In this document: piece after piece, positions 41,322-50,216 of the stretch | How the letters are laid out: each line of letters opens with the position of its first letter | Position numbering within the stretch: position 1 is the first letter of the stretch | Source of the DNA: Frankia sp. AgB32 | Lineage (GTDB): Bacteria; Actinomycetota; Actinomycetes; Frankiales; Frankiaceae | DNA: 56,168 bases | NCBI RefSeq assembly: GCF_023243045.1 | Contig: NZ_JALKFX010000038.1 | Span: 1-56,168, forward strand | Direction: 5' to 3' | The notes under the pieces: model-generated | Database searches by the model: none | Told to the model about the DNA's origin: nothing | Seen by the model: the letters and a program-made list of their open reading frames with translations, nothing else | Position numbers and translations under genes: made by a program

Positions 41322-43142
41322 ATGAAACGTCGTGATCGAATCGCAAGACTGCTGTCCGGCTGGCTGCGTGGCGCGCCGGCGGTCCCGCCGGACGACAAAC
41401 CGGCCCCGTCCTCGGGCACCGAACCGTCTCCCGGGGCGGCTGCGGCCGTCGCGGAGGAGGAACACGACGAGCTCGGTGATCTGCTGGAGCTGGTCGCCGC
41501 GGAGGGCTTCGGGTTCGCCGAGCTGCGCGACGGTCAGCTCGACGCCATGCGGGCGATCCTCGAAGGACGGGACACGCTGTGCGTGCTGCCCACCGGTGGC
41601 GGCAAGTCGGCGGTCTACCAGATCCCGGCGCTGCTGCGGGACGGTCCGACTGTCGTGGTCTCGCCGCTGATCGCCCTGCAGCGGGATCAGGTGCGCAGCC
41701 TGTCCGAACGCCTGTCCGGCCTGCTCGGCGAGCCTGCGGTCGCGGCGAACTCGGACGCCGGCGCGGCGGCGCGGCAGGCCGCGTTCGACGCGGTCCGCCA
41801 GGGCCGCACCGAGTTTCTCTTCCTGGCCCCGGAGCAGTTGGCCCGCGCGGACGTGCGGGCGGCGCTGCGGGAGGCGCGGCCGTCCCTGTTCGTCGTCGAC
41901 GAGGCGCACTGCATCGCCTCCTGGGGGCACGGTTTCCGGCCCGACTACCTGCTCCTCGGCCAGGTCATCGAGGATCTCGGCCGGCCGACGGTGGTGGCGC
42001 TGACCGCCACGGCGGCACCACCGGTGCGCCGCGAGATCCGCGAGCGGCTGCGGATGCGGAACGAGGTCGAGGTCGTCCGCGGCTTCGACCGGCCGGAGAT
42101 CTTCCTGTCGGTGGTGTCGTTCACCGACGAGGACGAGAAGCGGGCCCGTCTCGTCGAGCGCATCGCGGCGGAGACCAAGCCGGCGCTGGTGTACGCGGCG
42201 ACCCGGCGGGCCACCGAGGAACTGGCCGAGGAACTCGCGGGCTTCGGCCTGTCCGTCCACCCGTACCACGCCGGCCTACGGGCCGCCGTGCGCCGGGAGG
42301 TCGAGGCCGACTTCGCCGCGGACCGGTGCGACGTGGTGGTCGCCACCACCGCGTTCGGGATGGGTATCGACAAGCCGAACGTCCGGGCCGTCATCCACGC
42401 CGACGTCGCCGACTCGATCGACTCGTACTACCAGGAGATCGGCCGGGCCGGGCGGGACGGCGAGGCCGCGGTGGCCTGCCTGTTCTACCGGCCGGAGGAC
42501 CTCGGGCTGCGGCGCTTCTTCGCTTCCGGGCGGGTCGACGAGACCGCGCTGCAGCGCGTCGCCACGCTGCTCGGGCACGCCGAGGGACCGGTGACCCCGA
42601 AGGAACTGGCCGCCGCGGCCGACCTGCGCGACTCGGCGTTGACCCGGCTCGTCGACCTGCTGGCCTGCGCGGACGTGGTGACGATGCACGAGGACGGCCG
42701 GGTGGCCGCGCGGGCGGACGCCCCAGAGCCGCCGGAGGCCGCCCGCCGGGCGGCCGCGGTCGCCGAGTCGCGGGTGGAGATCGAGCGCTCCCGCGTCGAG
42801 ATGATGCGCGCCTACGCCGAGACCCGGGACTGCCGGCGGGTCTTCCTGCTCACCTACTTCGGTGAGCCGACGTCCGGGCCGTGCGGGAACTGCGACACCT
42901 GCCTGACGGGCCTGCCCGAGCAGCGCCAGGCCGAGCAGCTGCGGGCCGACCAGCGCCGCGTCGAGTCCGGCGAGGGCGAGGCGCCGTTCCCGGCGGGCTG
43001 CGCCGTGCGGCATGTGTCCTGGGGCGCGGGCCAGGTGGTGCGCGCCGAGGACGACCGGATCACCGTGCTCTTCGACGACGTCGGTTACCGAACGCTGTCG
43101 GTGGCCGCTGTGCGCGAACGGCACCTGCTCGACCAGGTGTAG
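41322..43142 (+). CDS. recQ: RecQ-family ATP-dependent DNA helicase
   Basis: A 606-residue superfamily 2 helicase, 3'-5' polarity by family. Motif 0/I: ELRDGQLDAMRAIL and LPTGGGKS (Lys95); motif II: VVDEAHCIASWGHGFRPDY (193-196 DEAH, then the RecQ aromatic loop); motif III: ALTATAAPP; motifs V/VI: ATTAFGMGIDKPNVR and YYQEIGRAGRDG. The zinc-binding region has Cys spacing C-x17-C-x2-C-x2-C (DCRRVFLLTYFGEP, CGNCDTC). No HRDC domain is seen; a DUF3553-like domain (AVRHVSWGAGQVVRAED) ends the protein instead. It acts in recombination and fork repair. ATG 41322 has GGGGAC as ribosome binding site; an upstream in-frame start would add 33 residues. Confidence 0.92.
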   Translation: MKRRDRIARLLSGWLRGAPAVPPDDKPAPSSGTEPSPGAAAAVAEEEHDELGDLLELVAAEGFGFAELRDGQLDAMRAILEGRDTLCVLPTGGGKSAVYQIPALLRDGPTVVVSPLIALQRDQVRSLSERLSGLLGEPAVAANSDAGAAARQAAFDAVRQGRTEFLFLAPEQLARADVRAALREARPSLFVVDEAHCIASWGHGFRPDYLLLGQVIEDLGRPTVVALTATAAPPVRREIRERLRMRNEVEVVRGFDRPEIFLSVVSFTDEDEKRARLVERIAAETKPALVYAATRRATEELAEELAGFGLSVHPYHAGLRAAVRREVEADFAADRCDVVVATTAFGMGIDKPNVRAVIHADVADSIDSYYQEIGRAGRDGEAAVACLFYRPEDLGLRRFFASGRVDETALQRVATLLGHAEGPVTPKELAAAADLRDSALTRLVDLLACADVVTMHEDGRVAARADAPEPPEAARRAAAVAESRVEIERSRVEMMRAYAETRDCRRVFLLTYFGEPTSGPCGNCDTCLTGLPEQRQAEQLRADQRRVESGEGEAPFPAGCAVRHVSWGAGQVVRAEDDRITVLFDDVGYRTLSVAAVRERHLLDQV

Positions 43143-43226
43143 CCCGGTCGGGCCACGCGCCGTCGTCCGCCACCAACGGGCCCGTACCTATCGGTGTCCC
43201 GCCCTGCGGTCGGATATTAGGTCTGG

Positions 43227-43250
43227 AGCGACATATTCAATGATGTCGCT
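43227..43250 (+). promoter_or_regulatory. Inverted repeat upstream of the SDR gene (TetR-type operator candidate)
   Basis: AGCGACAT and ATGTCGCT form perfect 8-bp arms separated by 8 AT-rich bases, 70 bases before the SDR start. The length and symmetry fit a TetR-family operator. No TetR gene is present in the window. Confidence 0.5.
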
Positions 43251-43320
43251 ATCCGGAAACCGTTCTGGGTCGCGCGGGTGACCCGAACACGGTCACGCGC
43301 GCGGCCGAGCAGGGAGGACC

Positions 43321-44175
43321 ATGGCCGCGGAAGCGGATTTGAAGTTGAGCACCGCGCTGGTCACCGGGGCGTCGTCGGGCATCGGCGCGGCGTTCGCCGA
43401 GGCGTACGCGGCGCGGGGCGCCCGGCTGGTGCTGGTCGCGCCGGCCGAGCCGCGGCTGCGCCAGGTCGCCGATGGGCTGCGCGAGCGTCACGGCGTCGAC
43501 GTGTACACCGTCGCCGTCGACCTGGCCGAGGAAAGCGGCCCCGACCAGCTCGCCAAGGCCGTCGCGGAGATCGGCCTGGAGATCGACATCGTGGTCAACA
43601 ACGCCGGGTTCGGCACTCGCGGCGCCTACCACGAGCTGTCCGCGGACCAGGACCACCGCGAGGTCATGCTGAACGCCGTGGCAGTCGAGCGAGTGGCCCA
43701 CCTGTTCCTGCCCGCGATGGTGGCGCGGGGCAGCGGCACGCTGATCAACACGTCGTCGACGTCGGCCTTCCAGGGCGTCCCGTACATGGCCGTGTACGGC
43801 GCCACGAAGGCGTTCGTGCTGTCCCTGTCGATCGCCCTGTGGGCCGAGTGCCGTCCGCGCGGGGTCCAGGTGCTGGCGCTGTGCCCGGGGCCGACCGACA
43901 CCGACTTCTTCCGGGTGCTCGGGTCGCGGATGTCCGCCGGCGGGCGGCTGCGCACGACCGACGAGGTGGTGGCGGCGGCCTTCCGGGCGCTCGACCGGGG
44001 CCAGGCGTATGTCATCGACGGCCGGCTGAACTACCTGACGTCCAACGCCTCGCGGTTCCTGCCGCGCGGCCTCGTCGCGAAGATCACCGAGCGGACCCTG
44101 CGCTCCGGTTCCCTGACCGGCCCGCGTCACGGCCACGCCGCCGGCCGCCGGTTCGGACTACGCCGCGCCGCCTGA
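43321..44175 (+). CDS. Short-chain dehydrogenase/reductase
   Basis: A 284-residue classical SDR. The NAD(P) site is LVTGASSGIGAAFAEAYAARG, with a DIVVNNAGFG strand motif. The catalytic Ser is in INTSSTSAF and the Tyr/Lys pair in YGATKAF. The residue after the second strand (VAPAEPRLRQV) does not clearly show NAD or NADP preference. A Leu/Arg-rich C-terminal extension resembles the SDR group acting on long-chain or sterol-like ketones. AGGGAGGACC directly before ATG 43321 is a strong ribosome binding site. The upstream inverted repeat suggests inducible control. Confidence 0.92.
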   Translation: MAAEADLKLSTALVTGASSGIGAAFAEAYAARGARLVLVAPAEPRLRQVADGLRERHGVDVYTVAVDLAEESGPDQLAKAVAEIGLEIDIVVNNAGFGTRGAYHELSADQDHREVMLNAVAVERVAHLFLPAMVARGSGTLINTSSTSAFQGVPYMAVYGATKAFVLSLSIALWAECRPRGVQVLALCPGPTDTDFFRVLGSRMSAGGRLRTTDEVVAAAFRALDRGQAYVIDGRLNYLTSNASRFLPRGLVAKITERTLRSGSLTGPRHGHAAGRRFGLRRAA

Positions 44176-44193
44176 CCGGTCTACTCCCGACCT

Positions 44194-44224
44194 GGCACGG
44201 CCGGCCTACCCTCCCGGCCGTGCC
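44194..44224. terminator. Bidirectional terminator between convergent genes
   Basis: GGCACGGCCGG (44194-44204), a 9-base loop, and its perfect complement (44214-44224). It lies 18 bases after the SDR stop and 31 bases after the stop of the convergent LLM oxidoreductase gene. Confidence 0.7.
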
Positions 44225-44255
44225 CGGACGCCCGGACGCGGTTCAGGCCGATCCG

Positions 44256-45305
44256 TCAGCCCACGCCCACGCCGGCCGGGTCCGCCGGGGCGAGGTCGCC
44301 GATCTCGGCGACCAGTTCGAGGGAACGGACGCGGTCGGCCGGCTGCTGGGTATTGGTGACGATCATGATCTCGTCCGCGTCGGTCGCGTCGAGCAGCGCG
44401 TCGAGGCCCGCGCGCACCGTCATCGGCGAGCCGACGATGTGCGAGGACGTGATGTTCTCCGCCGCCGCCCGTTCCTGCGGAGTCCAGGGATGGTCGGCGG
44501 CCTCCTGCGGCGACGGGAACATGCCGGGACGGCCACCCCGCAGCCGCAGCATCGCCAGCCGCACGGGCGCCTGCAGCCACTGCGCCTGATCGTCGTCGTC
44601 GGCGCAGATCACCGCGGTGGCGACGATCGCGTACGGCCGCTCCCGCCCGGGCGACCCCCGGAACGACCGGCGATAGAGATCGAGCGCCGGGATCGTGTTC
44701 GCCGCGCTGAAATGGTGGGCGAACGCGAACGGCAGGCCGAGCATCCCGGCGACCTGGGCGCTGTAGCCGCTGGACCCGAGCAGCCACAGCGGCGGCGTCG
44801 GAGCCTGTGGAAACGCGGCCACGCCGTGCATTGGATGGTCCGCCGCGAACGCGCCACCGGCCAGGAAGGTCGTGAGCTCGGCCAGCCGGTCGGCGAAGTC
44901 GTTGACCGCGAGCGACCCCGCGGCGCGCCGCAGCGCCCGCGCGGTCGCCGGGTCGGTGCCCGGGGCCCGGCCGATGCCCAGATCGATCCGACCCGGGAAC
45001 AGCACGCCGAGCGTCCCGAACTGCTCGGCGACGGCGAGCGGCGCGTGGTTGGGCAGCATCACCCCGCCGGAACCCACCCGGATCGTGCTCGTCGCGGCGG
45101 CGACCTGCCCGATGAGCAGCGTCGTCGCCGAACTCGCGATGCCCGGCATCCCGTGGTGCTCCGCCAGCCAGTACCGGGTGTAGCCGAGCTGCTCGGCGCG
45201 CCGGGCCAGCTCCAGCGACCCGCGGATCGCCTCCGCCGGGGTCACACCGGTGCCGACGGGCACGAGGTCGAGCACGGACAGCGGGACGCAACGGGTCGGG
45301 CTCAC
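44256..45305 (-). CDS. LLM-class flavin-dependent oxidoreductase
   Basis: A 349-residue bacterial-luciferase-like monooxygenase. Family motifs: [92 protein letters not shown]. This is the MsnO8/alkanal-monooxygenase-like branch, which binds FMN or F420 in a TIM barrel. The substrate is unknown. GTG 45305 is the preferred start, 16 residues before the barrel; GTG 45365 would add a non-conserved 20. It follows the helical-repeat gene by 70 bases on the same strand. Confidence 0.9.
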   Translation of the reverse strand: MSPTRCVPLSVLDLVPVGTGVTPAEAIRGSLELARRAEQLGYTRYWLAEHHGMPGIASSATTLLIGQVAAATSTIRVGSGGVMLPNHAPLAVAEQFGTLGVLFPGRIDLGIGRAPGTDPATARALRRAAGSLAVNDFADRLAELTTFLAGGAFAADHPMHGVAAFPQAPTPPLWLLGSSGYSAQVAGMLGLPFAFAHHFSAANTIPALDLYRRSFRGSPGRERPYAIVATAVICADDDDQAQWLQAPVRLAMLRLRGGRPGMFPSPQEAADHPWTPQERAAAENITSSHIVGSPMTVRAGLDALLDATDADEIMIVTNTQQPADRVRSLELVAEIGDLAPADPAGVGVG

Positions 45306-45375
45306 GACAGGCCGCAACACGAGGTCGGCGGCGTCTCTTCCCGGTAGCGATCCGCTCGCTCCCACCAGGTCGGAG

Positions 45376-45948
45376 TCAGCTTCCCACCGTCTCGATGTAG
45401 TCCTCGGCTACCTCGTCCAGCGGGTCGGCCGGGTGGCCGAGCGCACGGCGCACCCGCCGGCGGCCGACGAGCAGGAGATCGAGCAGGAAGTCCGGCACCG
45501 GGGACCCCTCACAGCGGTGGTAACCCATCGTGAACCAGGTGTGGGCGTCCTGCAGCAGGTCGACGGCCTCGAGGCTCTCCGCGACGGCCTCGTAGACCCC
45601 CGGGTCGGTCGAACGGGACGCCTTCAGCTCCGCCCGCAGCTCCGCCGCCTCAGCACTCTGCCCGCCGCGCAGCAGCCCGTCGTGCAGCCAGACCCGCGGA
45701 TCCACCGGGCACGCACCACCGTCGTCGACGGCCACCCGGTAGCAACGGACCGCCTCGGCCCAGTCCTGCACGAGCCCGAACTGGCTGCCCGCATCCACCA
45801 TCAGCGAGGCCCGGGACACCGACTCGCCATGGTTCTCCGTCCGCTCGGCGAGCTCCTCCAACGTGGCCGCAGCCCCTCGATGATCGCCGCTGCCGGCCGC
45901 CCGGAACACGATGTCGTCCACGTCGTCGTCGGTAAGCATGCGCCACAT
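45376..45948 (-). CDS. Helical-repeat (TPR-like) protein of unknown function
   Basis: A 190-residue soluble protein built of paired helices ([79 protein letters not shown]), resembling tetratricopeptide repeats. The C-terminal part ([28 protein letters not shown]) also occurs in short actinobacterial TPR-like proteins. It is likely a protein-binding adaptor. ATG 45948 is chosen; ATG 45939 is close behind. The frame remains open upstream but there reads through the decayed NB-ARC relic, so no longer start is proposed. Confidence 0.7.
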   Translation of the reverse strand: MWRMLTDDDVDDIVFRAAGSGDHRGAAATLEELAERTENHGESVSRASLMVDAGSQFGLVQDWAEAVRCYRVAVDDGGACPVDPRVWLHDGLLRGGQSAEAAELRAELKASRSTDPGVYEAVAESLEAVDLLQDAHTWFTMGYHRCEGSPVPDFLLDLLLVGRRRVRRALGHPADPLDEVAEDYIETVGS

Positions 45949-46079
45949 TCTCACCGCTCGGCCCCCGTTGTCCGCACCCAGCCCGCGCGCCTCGCGGCCC
46001 ACCCAGGCATCACCGGCCGCCGACCCGGCCGGCGGCAGCTCGGCCCAGCTCATAGACCTCGCCACCAGCCAGCGCCCTG

Positions 46080-46415
46080 CCCGGCGGCGATGTGTCGCCG
46101 GGTCGGGTGTGGGCCAGGGGAATGAGTTCGGGGGCGAGGAACGCGAGTTGGTCGAGCAGGGCGGCGGACCGGCACGGTCGGCTTCGAGGCGGGTACGGGC
46201 GGCGGTGACGGTCGCGGTGAGCCCGGGATGGTGCGGGGTGTCGTCGGCGAGGATCAGGTGCGGCTGGGCGGCCCCGACCCCGACCCGGGCCACAGCGGAG
46301 TCGCGGCTGGTGACCAGACCGCGACCCGGCTCACCCCGCCGTTGCACTGGTCGTGCATGTGGTCGAGAAGTTCATCCCGGTCGGTGAACAGCAGATTCCG
46401 TGCCGGGACATTCCA
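46080..46415 (-). pseudogene. Relic of an NB-ARC/TPR-type STAND protein
   Basis: Pieces of one family in different minus-strand frames. At 46338-46415: GWNVPARNLLFTDRDELLDHMHDQ, split here as GWNVPARNLLF and FTDRDELLDHMHD, which matches the conserved entry to NB-ARC domains of actinobacterial tetratricopeptide proteins. At ~46080-46210: TRLEADRAALLDQLAFLAPELIPLAH, readable as RLEADRA then LLDQLAFLAPELIPL only after a one-base shift, typical of the region after the nucleotide-binding domain. The Walker A region and most of the domain are missing. It is a degraded fragment, not a working gene. Confidence 0.5.
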
Positions 46416-46726
46416 CCCCTCAGGCAACCGACCGGGGAACACGGTGCTCGTCGGCGCCGCGGCAGCGGTTCCCGGGAAACCATCCGAGCGGTACACCCAA
46501 CCCGACGATCAACCGCGCGCGGCGTGCCAGGCCCGGTACGCCCGCCAACTGCTTCCATCGAACCCGAGAAGTATTCGTCGGACGTAGGAGATTCGATTCC
46601 CAGCGGCATTTTCCACCCGACCAGGACGTCCTGCCATGACTACCGACCGAACCCTGATCGGGATCGATGGGGGCCAGGTCGACATACCCGGTGGCTGGCG
46701 GGGCGGCGCCTTCCTCCGCGAACCGA

Positions 46727-46895
46727 GTGGACTTCTTCGTCTCCTGCACCGGGGCGGATGAGGCGTGGACGCCGCCGACTGACCCCGCTGCGGACCGCCG
46801 ACTGCCGAATTCCAGCCGTCCTGAGCACGGTCTCCTACCGGGACCTTTTCGAAATTGCGGAGGCCACCGCCCGGCGGCGGCTGATCGAAGCAAGT
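46727..46895 (+). pseudogene. Relic of a TIR-domain gene
   Basis: VDFFVSCTGADEAW at 46727-46768 matches the first strand and loop of bacterial TIR domains from TIR-NB-ARC proteins. LSTVSYRDLFEIAEATARRRLIEA, read from 46821 in another frame as VSYRDLFEIAEA then TARRRLIEA, matches the end of such domains. The ~90 residues in between, including the catalytic Glu, are gone. It lies on the opposite strand to the NB-ARC relic ~310 bases away, so the locus was rearranged as well as eroded. Confidence 0.5.
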
Positions 46896-47029
46896 CGGCC
46901 TGGCACGCCCGGTCCGGCTCGGTGGGGCGAACGCGGGGGGCCGGGACGGGTCACCGGAGGAGGATCGGGTAGGGAGCGGATCGGTGCCCGGTGCCTGGTC
47001 GGCCCCGGCGGTGGGCAACGGAGGTACGG

Positions 47030-48028
47030 ATGACGGCGGCCGAGGACGCGGACGACGGCGATGCGCCGGCGGCGGACGGCGACGCTGTGCCCGCGCCCTC
47101 GGGTGACGGGGTCCCGGCGGCGCGTGCGGCGATCAACGCCAGCAAGGGCGCGGGAACCGGGGGAACCGACGGAACCGGGGGAGTCGGCCCGGTGGCCTTC
47201 GTGCTCGGGGGTGGGGGCATTCTCGGGGCCAGTGAGGTCGGGATGCTGGCCGCGCTGTTCGACGCGGGGATTCTGCCGGATCTGGTGGTCGGGACGTCGG
47301 TGGGCGCGATCAACGGGGCCGCGGTGGCGGCCGAGCCGTCGCAGGCCACGATCGAGCGGCTGACCGACCTGTGGTCGAAGCTCAGCGTCACCGACGTGTT
47401 CGCGGGCGGCCCGGCGCAGCGGCTGGCCACCGTGGTCCGCCATGGTCACCTGCATTCCAACGGGCCGCTGCGGATGCTGCTGAACACGCATCTGCCGCCG
47501 GTGCGGATCGAGGAGCTGGCCGTCCGGTTCCAGTGCGTCGCGGCCAGCATCGAGCGGGCGGCGGCGCACTGGTTCGACGCCGGGCCGCTGGTCGACGCGG
47601 TGCTGGCGTCCTGCGCGGTGCCGGCGCTGCTGCCGCCGGTGCGCATCGGCGACGAGCATTTCATCGACGGCGGGATCGTCGACAGCAATCCGGTCGGGCG
47701 GGCCGTGGAGCTCGGCGCCCACACCGTCTACGTGCTGCACGTCGGGCGGATCGAGCGGCCGTTGCGGCCGCCGCGCTGGCCGTGGGAGGCGGGTCTGGTC
47801 GCCTTCGAGATCGCCCGGCGCCGCGGGTTCACCGAGGCGATGGCGCGGCTGCCCGCGGGGGTCGCCGTGCATGTGCTGCCGGTCGGTGATCGGGGCGCAC
47901 CGCTGGTTCCGCTGCGCTACCGGTCGACCGGCGGGTTGCTGCGGCGTATCGAGGCGGCCCGGAAGGCCACTGCGGCCTACCTCGACACGGCGGCGGACGG
48001 TTCGGTGCACCGGGTCGACGTCGGCTGA
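47030..48028 (+). CDS. Patatin-like phospholipase
   Basis: A 332-residue patatin-family acyl hydrolase. The oxyanion loop is FVLGGGGILGASEVG, the nucleophile Ser90 lies in VVGTSVGAING (G-x-S-x-G), and the catalytic Asp in EHFIDGGIVDSNPV (D-G-G). The catalytic dyad is complete. The first ~50 residues are a disordered acidic and Gly-rich leader. GGAGGTACGG before ATG 47030 is a good ribosome binding site. The acyltransferase gene begins 15 bases after the stop, so the pair may remove and re-add acyl chains on membrane lipids. Confidence 0.92.
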   Translation: MTAAEDADDGDAPAADGDAVPAPSGDGVPAARAAINASKGAGTGGTDGTGGVGPVAFVLGGGGILGASEVGMLAALFDAGILPDLVVGTSVGAINGAAVAAEPSQATIERLTDLWSKLSVTDVFAGGPAQRLATVVRHGHLHSNGPLRMLLNTHLPPVRIEELAVRFQCVAASIERAAAHWFDAGPLVDAVLASCAVPALLPPVRIGDEHFIDGGIVDSNPVGRAVELGAHTVYVLHVGRIERPLRPPRWPWEAGLVAFEIARRRGFTEAMARLPAGVAVHVLPVGDRGAPLVPLRYRSTGGLLRRIEAARKATAAYLDTAADGSVHRVDVG

Positions 48029-48043
48029 GAAGGGCGGGGATGC

Positions 48044-49129
48044 ATGCGCGTTCCACCGAAGGCGGTGCGACGGCTTCTGATCGATCCGCTGTTCGTGCCG
48101 GTGGCGGGGGTGCTGGTGGTGGTGGCGCTCGCCGTGGCCGTGCTCGGCCTGCTGGCCGCGCCGCTGGACCGCCGGCTGCGGCTCGCCAGGGCGGCGATGC
48201 TCGCGGCGAACTACCTGAGCGCCGAGGTGGTGGTGCTGGTCGCCGCCTTCGGTCTCTGGCTGGCGCGGCCGCTGCTCGGGCGCCGGCGCTTCGAGGCCGC
48301 GCATGTCTGGCTGCTGCGTCGCGTCCTGACGTTCCTGCTCGCCGCCGCCGGCGTGTGGCTCCGGTTCCGGCTGGAGATCCTCGAACCACCCCCGGAGCCC
48401 GCCGAGGCCGATGCGGGGACGGACGCTGACCCGTCACGGGTCCTGGTGCTCAGCCGCCATGCCGGCCCGGGGGACTCGTTCGTCCTGATCCACCTGTTGC
48501 TCAGCCGCTACGGGCTGGTGCCGCGGGTGGTGCTCATCGATCGCCTTCAGCTTGATCCGGCGATCGACGTCCTGCTCGGCCGGCTCGGCGCCTGCTTCCT
48601 GCGCAATGACGGCTCGGATGACACCGCGGCCCGGCGGATTGGCGCGCTGGCCCGCGGGCTGGGTGATGCGGAGGCGCTGGTGATCTTCCCGGAGGGGGCG
48701 AACTTCACGCCGTCGCGGCGGCGCCGGCTGATCGCCCGGCTGCGGGCGCGCGGTCAGTGGGACCGGGCCGCGGTCGCCGAGGACTTCGACGCCGTCCTTC
48801 CGCCGCGGCCGGCCGGGGTGCTCGCCGCGCTCGCCGGCGGCACGATCACCGCCACGATGGTCGTCGCGCACGCCGGCCTGGACGAACTCAGCGCCCCCGG
48901 TGAGGTCTGGCGGGCGATGCCGCTGACCGCCCCCCTGCTGCTGCGCTGGTGGCGGGTGCCGATGGCGCAGATTCCCGCCTCCGACGTCGGCCGCCGGCAG
49001 TGGCTGACCATGCACTGGGCCGTCGTCAACGCCTGGATCGGCCTGCGCCACGACGACGATGCTCCGCCCGCGCCGGTGGAGGCGCGGGCGGAGGCGAGGC
49101 CGGTGGTCAGGAGCGACGGGCCATCTTGA
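48044..49129 (+). CDS. 1-acylglycerol-3-phosphate acyltransferase-like protein (PlsC family)
   Basis: A 361-residue membrane acyltransferase. Two or three N-terminal hydrophobic segments (VPVAGVLVVVALAVAVLGLLA, LSAEVVVLVAAFGLWLA, LTFLLAAAGVWL) anchor it. Motif I is SRHAGPGDS (H-x4-D) and motif III is LVIFPEGANF (FPEG). Motif II may be GACFLRNDG. The family transfers acyl groups to lysophosphatidic acid or similar acceptors. AGGGCGGGG precedes ATG 48044. It is co-transcribed with the patatin gene and converges, overlapping by 23 bases, with the membrane protein gene at 49107. Confidence 0.88.
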   Translation: MRVPPKAVRRLLIDPLFVPVAGVLVVVALAVAVLGLLAAPLDRRLRLARAAMLAANYLSAEVVVLVAAFGLWLARPLLGRRRFEAAHVWLLRRVLTFLLAAAGVWLRFRLEILEPPPEPAEADAGTDADPSRVLVLSRHAGPGDSFVLIHLLLSRYGLVPRVVLIDRLQLDPAIDVLLGRLGACFLRNDGSDDTAARRIGALARGLGDAEALVIFPEGANFTPSRRRRLIARLRARGQWDRAAVAEDFDAVLPPRPAGVLAALAGGTITATMVVAHAGLDELSAPGEVWRAMPLTAPLLLRWWRVPMAQIPASDVGRRQWLTMHWAVVNAWIGLRHDDDAPPAPVEARAEARPVVRSDGPS

Positions 49130-50183
49130 TGGTCTTCTCGAGCTGGTCGCGGTCCACCTCGGCGACCCGCCCGTTCGTCGGGACCGTCGGGATGTGGCCG
49201 CCGCCGAGCACCAGGTCGGTGGTGTGGCGCAGGCCCATGTCCTTCTGTTCGACGTCGAGGATGGCCTCCTCGACCCGGTAGAGCTTCTCGATCTTGGAGA
49301 CCTTCGCCTCCACCTGGGCGGCGACGATGCGCAGCCGACGCTCCGCCTTGGCGAGGCGTCGCTCGAGGCGACGGTCGACGAGGTTCGGCAGCGGCTCGTC
49401 GCGTTCCGTCGGGTCGTGCAGGTACAGCTCGACGGCGACGGCGACCAGCGGGATCAGCGCCTGGAACAGGATCACCGCCCCGCCGGTGGTCGTGCCGGCG
49501 GTGCCCTGGCTGCGCACGAGCACCCCAGCGATCGACAGCAGCAGGAAGATCGCCGTCGTCAGGCCCAGGGCCAGCGGCGACGAGCGCGACTCGACGAGCT
49601 GTTCCCGGATGTCCTCGTCGATCCGCAGCCGGCCGTTGTCGGCGTCCATGAGCATCTGCTTCTGGGCACGGGCCAGGATGGACGCCTTGATGCCGTGCGC
49701 GAGCGCCACGCCGGCGATGAACACCGCGACCCCGAGCAGGCCACCCAGCCACCATTCGGGGCCGTAGCCGCCGACGTCGGCGAGCACCGCGTACGACTGG
49801 GCGAACACGTAGAAGTCCAGGGCCGCGAGCACGGACAGGACCGCGGTGCGGGCCGGTCCGGCGAGGTCCATCTGCGGGATGCGTTCCTGCACGCCGACGG
49901 TGCGCCACAGCCGGCCCTGCTCGACCTTGTTCTTCACCAGCTCCGTGCGCCGTTCCCGGCGTTCCGCCCGGGAGTCGATTTCCATGCGGAGTTCGGCGAT
50001 CAGTTCTTCGAGTGTCCGCCCGTCGGCGCGGACGGAAGCCCGGACCTCCTGGACCTCCGCCTCCTCCAGGCTTTTGAGTACCTTCGGGCGGGTCTCCGCC
50101 CCCGCGAGCGCGACGTCGGCGTCTCCCACCCGGCGGATGAGCTGCTTGGCCAGACGTCCCGGCTGGTTTCCCCTGCGCAGCAC
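49107..50183 (-). CDS. Membrane protein with flanking coiled coils (last gene of OmpA-lipoprotein operon)
   Basis: A 358-residue protein. Residues ~35-95 are charged and helical (KSLEEAEVQEVRASV, LIAELRMEIDSRAERRERR). Four hydrophobic segments follow (LSVLAALDFYVFAQSYAVL, WWLGGLLGVAVFIAGVALA, LALGLTTAIFLLLSIAGVL, AVILFQALIPLVAVAVELY). Then comes a second long coiled coil (VDRRLERRLAKAERRLRIVAAQVEAK, cut here: LERRLAKAERRLRI, VAAQVEAKVSKIEKL). No enzymatic motif. It looks like a structural subunit, perhaps linking a membrane complex to cytoplasmic partners. GTG 50183 has AGGAG 9 bases upstream. It follows the second membrane protein gene by 33 bases. Confidence 0.75.
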   Translation of the reverse strand: MLRRGNQPGRLAKQLIRRVGDADVALAGAETRPKVLKSLEEAEVQEVRASVRADGRTLEELIAELRMEIDSRAERRERRTELVKNKVEQGRLWRTVGVQERIPQMDLAGPARTAVLSVLAALDFYVFAQSYAVLADVGGYGPEWWLGGLLGVAVFIAGVALAHGIKASILARAQKQMLMDADNGRLRIDEDIREQLVESRSSPLALGLTTAIFLLLSIAGVLVRSQGTAGTTTGGAVILFQALIPLVAVAVELYLHDPTERDEPLPNLVDRRLERRLAKAERRLRIVAAQVEAKVSKIEKLYRVEEAILDVEQKDMGLRHTTDLVLGGGHIPTVPTNGRVAEVDRDQLEKTIKMARRS

Positions 50184-50216
50184 CGTTTCAGGCTCCTACT
50201 TTCCGGTGTCGGGCGG

